This document shows, piece after piece, positions 60,707-64,000 of a stretch of 64,000 bases of DNA. Source of the stretch: Bernardetia sp. ABR2-2B. GTDB taxonomy: Bacteria; Bacteroidota; Bacteroidia; Cytophagales; Bernardetiaceae. Numbering within the stretch: position 1 is the stretch's first letter; each line of letters opens with the position of its first letter. The translations under genes were made by a program, and so were the position numbers. The notes beneath the pieces were generated by a model. The model had not been told where the DNA came from. It saw only the letters and a program-made list of their open reading frames with translations, and searched no databases. The DNA is taken from positions 434,001 through 498,000 of the forward strand of contig NZ_CP147020.1 in NCBI RefSeq assembly GCF_037126435.1, in the 5' to 3' direction.

Positions 60707-61675
60707 ATGAAAACCATATTATTTATTGCAATGATGATTTTTCCTTTCTTTACTTTCGGTCAGTCTGAAAGTGTTGCTTCAAAAGAAGTTGCTGCTAAGT
60801 TTGAGCAATATTACAATCAAGATGAATATCAAAAAATATTTGACCTCTTTGATGCTACTATGAAGGAGGCTCTTCCTTTAGAAAAAACTACAGGTTTTAT
60901 GAAACAGCTAAAAGCTCAAGTGGGTAGTATTGAAAACCGAGAGTTCATTAAATATGTCAATAGCTCGTATGCTTCTTATAAAACAAAATTTACTGGAGCT
61001 ATTTTAGATTTGCGAGTTTCACTCAACTCTCAAAATCAAATAAATGGACTACTAGTAAAGCCATATATAGAAAATAATATTCCTATATTAGAGAGAAACC
61101 AAACTAAATTGATATTGCCTTTCAAGGAAGAGTGGACAGTTTTTTGGGGTGGTGATACGAAAGAGTTGAACTATCACGTAGATAACGAGGCACAAAAGTA
61201 CGCATTTGATATAATTATCAAAGATGAAAAGGGAAGTTCTCACAAAACTGATGGCAGTACAAATGAAGACTACTACGCCTTTGGAAAAGAACTTATAGCT
61301 CCTTGTGATGCTGAAGTGGTACTCGTTGTAGATGGAATCAAGGATAATATACCAGGGGAAATGAATCCAATTTATGTTCCAGGGAATACGGTTGTTTTGA
61401 AAACAGCTAATAACGAATATTTATTCTTTGCTCACTTCAAACAACATTCAATTGTAGTGAAACAAGGTCAAAAAATAAAACAAGGCGAACTATTAGGACT
61501 TTGTGGAAACTCTGGCAATTCTTCTGAACCTCACTTACACTTCCATATTCAAAATGATGAAGATATCAACAAATCTACAGGTGCAAAATGCTACTTTGAT
61601 AATTTAATTGTGAATGAAAAAGAGATAAATGATTACTCGCCCATCAAAGGAGATAAAATTAAAAGTAGTTTGTAG
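60707..61675 (+). CDS. M23-family metallopeptidase with N-terminal DUF3887-like domain
   Basis: 322 residues, secreted (signal peptide about 1-18, ending FGQ). The N-terminal domain (about 25-115) resembles DUF3887 (KFEQYYNQDEYQKIFDLFDATMK). The M23 core has YAFDI, a LAHF-like segment FFAHFKQHSIVVKQGQKI and the final HLHFHIQND, giving the H-x-H pair; GNSGNSSEPHLHF matches the lysostaphin-type consensus. It cleaves peptidoglycan cross-bridges or acts as a regulator of such enzymes. Third gene of the sigma cassette, 74 bp after the second. Confidence 0.85.
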   Translation: MKTILFIAMMIFPFFTFGQSESVASKEVAAKFEQYYNQDEYQKIFDLFDATMKEALPLEKTTGFMKQLKAQVGSIENREFIKYVNSSYASYKTKFTGAILDLRVSLNSQNQINGLLVKPYIENNIPILERNQTKLILPFKEEWTVFWGGDTKELNYHVDNEAQKYAFDIIIKDEKGSSHKTDGSTNEDYYAFGKELIAPCDAEVVLVVDGIKDNIPGEMNPIYVPGNTVVLKTANNEYLFFAHFKQHSIVVKQGQKIKQGELLGLCGNSGNSSEPHLHFHIQNDEDINKSTGAKCYFDNLIVNEKEINDYSPIKGDKIKSSL

Positions 61676-61697
61676 TATATCATTGAAGAATATAATG

Positions 61698-61732
61698 CTG
61701 AGAGTCTGCTCCATTGTGGAGTAGATTTTCAG
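61698..61732 (+). terminator. Terminator-like hairpin after the M23 gene
   Basis: CTGAGAGTCTGCTCC pairs with GGAGTAGATTTTCAG around ATTGT with a few mismatches. No clear T run, so moderate support. Confidence 0.5.
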
Positions 61733-61846
61733 TTCAGCTTTTAGCTATAACTCACTATTTTACTACTGAACAAGATATAATAAAGGTTATCACGGTTATT
61801 TTTGTATAACAGTCTTCCAAGCTGTTGAATAAATACTACTTTTTAT

Positions 61847-61867
61847 GTTCAGACAAGATGTCTGAAC
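61847..61867. repeat. Perfect short palindrome GTTCAGACA/TGTCTGAAC
   Basis: Nine-bp arms and a 3-nt loop, with a related palindrome (AACAG...CTGTT) 20 bp upstream. Such pairs can be dispersed repeats or protein sites. Confidence 0.5.
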
Positions 61868-62289
61868 TACCTTAATACAAATCATGATAAAGTTTAATAA
61901 TTATACTGTAAAACTACTGATTTGTAAAAGACAAAACTACTTTCCTCATCATTTTAGAATGTCAGCTAAAAACTACTCAAAGTCAAAAATATCAACAACA
62001 TCAATCTCAAAACTTACTAAAGATTTTGATTTGATGACGTCCTTTTCTTCTGTTTTTGAACAGATTTGATAGTTTTCTTCTTTGTTTAGAACTTCTACTT
62101 GAACTTGTTTTTTCTTTGGATAAATTTGCCAAAGCTCTTTTACTTTATTTGTAGGATTAAATTTTCTTGTAAGGAATTGAAATTAAATAAATTACCATTT
62201 TATTTTTTTTGATATTCAGCGTTTTAAATTCGTAACTGCTTCTAACCTAAACGTTAGTTTTTGAAAAAATAAATAAACCAAAATTATAA

Positions 62290-62859
62290 ATGAATATTTC
62301 AAAGTTTATTCTCTCTATTTTATTTAGCTTGATTTCTTATTCTGTTTTGGCTCAAGAAGAATTTTACGAACTGATATTGCCTATAGACTCTTCCAAGGTA
62401 GGCTACTTGAATATAGATTGTAAAGAAAATGATTCTGTATTTAGGTTTAAAGTTTTGCCAACAGCAATAAAAAAAACAACCTTTAGCTTTACATTAGGCA
62501 GAGGAAAAAGACCCATTTTGACTAAGAATAAAACGGTTCTTTTTTCTAAAGATACAACAACTTATTTTTCGATAATCCTACCTTATTTTATGGCAGGAGA
62601 TAGAATTATCATATCTACAAAAAAAAGTATTAAGTTTCATACTATTTTTCCTTATTCGTATTATGAAGGCGAGAGCTATAAAAGTATGAAAGGAAATAAA
62701 TATGTAAAGGTTTTGAGTTTTGAAAGTCGTTTGTATGAAAATGAAAAACAGATAAAATGGAAGGAAAGTTTTGTAAAATCAATTAAAGAAAAACCTAATG
62801 CAGCTATTTCTTATTGTCAAGCAGATAGCTTTTTTGTAAAAAAACTCTCAGTCCTCTGA
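62290..62859 (+). CDS. Secreted protein of unknown function, next to an insertion element
   Basis: 189 residues with signal peptide (about 1-22, ending VLA). Beta-rich mature part (GYLNIDCKENDSVFRFKVLP, TFSFTLGRGKRPIL). No family recognised. The ORF ends about 30 bp before the left region of the IS4-type element, and its last residues (KKLSVL) may come from the element's end rather than from the original gene, so 3' truncation is possible. Monocistronic. Confidence 0.6.
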   Translation: MNISKFILSILFSLISYSVLAQEEFYELILPIDSSKVGYLNIDCKENDSVFRFKVLPTAIKKTTFSFTLGRGKRPILTKNKTVLFSKDTTTYFSIILPYFMAGDRIIISTKKSIKFHTIFPYSYYEGESYKSMKGNKYVKVLSFESRLYENEKQIKWKESFVKSIKEKPNAAISYCQADSFFVKKLSVL

Positions 62860-62890
62860 CAAAAGATTTTAAATTTAGATAAAAAAAAGC

Positions 62891-62942
62891 CATAATTGAG
62901 TTTCTCACAAAATTTTTCTCACAAAATTTTCTCAATTATGGC
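62891..62942. repeat. Inverted repeat at the left end of the IS4-type element
   Basis: CCATAATTGAG (62891-62901) and CTCAATTATGG (62932-62942) are perfect complements; the right arm contains the transposase start codon. Between them TTCTCACAAAATTT occurs twice in tandem. Confidence 0.8.
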
Positions 62943-64000
62943 GAAAGCAAAGTATGCTTCTAGTGGTAAAGTTACAAAATTAGTTAGTGTTTTATCTTCT
63001 CATTTAAAAGGGTTTCATTTAGCCCGAGTTCAATTTATAGGTCTTTTTGTAATAGCTGTTATAAAGGTAGGTCTAGGAGGTTTAATTCAAATTGCAACTG
63101 CGTTTGAAAGGAATGTAGAATACAGTTCTTCTTTACGTCGTATAGAACGCTTTTTAAATTATTATGAGCTTGATTTTCAAGCAATTACTAATTTGATTAT
63201 TTCCTTAGAAGGCATTGAACAATGGGAAAATATCGTACTGTGTTTGGATAGAACGAATTGGAAAGTTGGAAAAGAGCATATTAATATTTTGCTTCTCTCA
63301 GCAGCTCATAAAGGGGTATCTATTCCTCTTTGTTGGTCTGTACTTTCGAGGACAGGAAATTCAGCTACTCAACAACGAATTGATTTGATAGAAGATTTCT
63401 TAAATCAATTTCCTAATTTATCTATTACTGCTCTTGTAGCAGATAGAGAGTTTATAGGTAAAAAATGGTTTTTCTATTTAGCTACAAAAAAATTTGATTT
63501 TGTAATGCGTATAAAATCTAACTTTAAAGCTACTAGAAAAGGGAAAACAAAGTCTATTGTAGCATGGTGTAGAGGGCTTTCGATTTCAGAAACCTATCAA
63601 CTAGATGGAACATTTGTAGTCAATGAAGCAGAGGTATATTTATCTGTAAGTCGAACACAAAAAGGATATATTTATTTAGCATCACCTGTTTTATTGGATA
63701 ATATTTTTGAAATTTATAAACAACGTTGGGAAATCGAAACGTTGTTTAAAGCACTAAAATCACAAGGTTTTAACTTAGAAAATACAAAATTAACAGAACC
63801 AAATAAAATAGCTAAATTAATTGCTTTGTGTTCCATTGCCTTTGTTTGGTGTTACAAAGTAGGAGAATGGAAACATAAAAAAACAAAAATAAGAGTCTGT
63901 TCAAATGGATATAATGAATACTCTTTTTTCAGATATGGATTAATAGAAATTAAAAAAATACTCAATAATCCAATGACTAGTGAAACTAAATTTGATCAAA
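62939..64000 (+). CDS. IS4-family transposase (partial, runs off the window)
   Basis: The frame starts at ATG 62939 and is open to the window end (354 residues seen). The DDE catalytic set is intact: Asp104 in LCLDRTNWK, Asp169 in ALVADREF and Glu267 in the block YKQRWEIETLFKALK, which fits the IS4 signature Y-(2)-R-(3)-E-(6)-K (Tyr260, Arg263, Glu267, Lys274). It cuts and pastes the element using the two ends. The mobile element therefore begins upstream near 62870-62891; its right end and any target duplication lie outside the window. No frameshift is seen, so it may be active. Confidence 0.92.

Larger units (their letters stand above)
61676..62289. other. 614-bp spacer with several hairpins and dispersed-repeat pieces
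   Basis: Holds a terminator-like stem at 61698-61732, short palindromes at 61808-61826 and 61847-61867 (perfect arms GTTCAGACA/TGTCTGAAC), a 30-nt segment (62143-62172) shared with 53171-53200 and a block (62178-62250) that resembles 661-745 upstream of mpl. The short frame at 61884-62069 is AT-rich and not credited. Confidence 0.5.

Noticed and set aside
61884-62069. 61-residue frame in the spacer after the M23 gene
   Set aside because: Serine/threonine/lysine-rich low-complexity translation in AT-rich DNA, overlapping dispersed-repeat sequence; no homology-like features.

Overview
The window is 64 kb of AT-rich chromosome from a Bacteroidota bacterium, most likely a Cytophagales gliding or filamentous type (Flexibacter/Bernardetia-like; this placement is inference from gene content). 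Pointers are Bacteroidota-type promoters (TAnnTTTG), almost no Shine-Dalgarno sequences, SPKKYK-type OmpA lipoproteins, PorV-like and other outer-membrane barrels, a fold-III arginine decarboxylase, a two-component-propeller/SpoIIE sensor and a POT peptide transporter.

Layout. 0-7 kb: a gene tail cut by the window edge, a small mobile element, mpl (peptidoglycan recycling), an OmpA lipoprotein, a flippase-like membrane protein, ruvC, an aldehyde dehydrogenase and an FCP1-like HAD phosphatase. 7-18 kb: the 1108-residue sensor/phosphatase, cytochrome oxidase subunit III, arginine decarboxylase, a first RING-like membrane protein, a secreted protein, DoxX and a membrane-tethered subtilase. 18-31 kb: a peptide transporter, a zinc-ribbon/TPR protein, an M28 peptidase, an acyltransferase, a PP2C phosphatase, the GDP-fucose pair gmd-fcl, a transglutaminase-like protein, an AraC regulator and a possible nuclease-fold protein. 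31-43 kb: a degenerate histidine kinase, an orphan FtsX-type permease, a TlpA lipoprotein, MscS, rfaE2, beta-oxidation genes (FadN-like plus thiolase) and a photolyase/cryptochrome. 42-56 kb: a second RING-like protein, a RavA-like ATPase, an M42 peptidase, three tandem barrel paralogs, trigger factor, tRNA-Leu(UAG), a PorV-like protein, an orphan gene between perfect 24-bp direct repeats, fumC and a third RING-like protein. 56-64 kb: an accessory region of orphan genes separated by repeated hairpins, an ECF sigma/membrane protein/M23 peptidase cassette and, at the right edge, a partial IS4-family element.

Most genes are ordinary housekeeping or envelope functions, singly transcribed and closed by clear intrinsic terminators. 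The unusual content lies in the spacers and in one protein family. Spacers carry (i) a REP-like palindrome with arms GTTGTTGGTGT/ACACCAACAAC, (ii) arrays of roughly 7-bp imperfect repeats, often palindromic and abutting stop codons, (iii) a hairpin family with arms AGCCTTAGA/TCTAAGGCT, and (iv) two MITE-like elements with terminal inverted repeats and apparent target duplications. The protein family is a set of three paralogs with a DPITGD...CxxC...HC domain that looks like a reduced prokaryotic RING/treble clef, followed by two membrane segments and a possible PH-like domain. I saw no CRISPR array, rRNA, prophage or recognisable defence operon.
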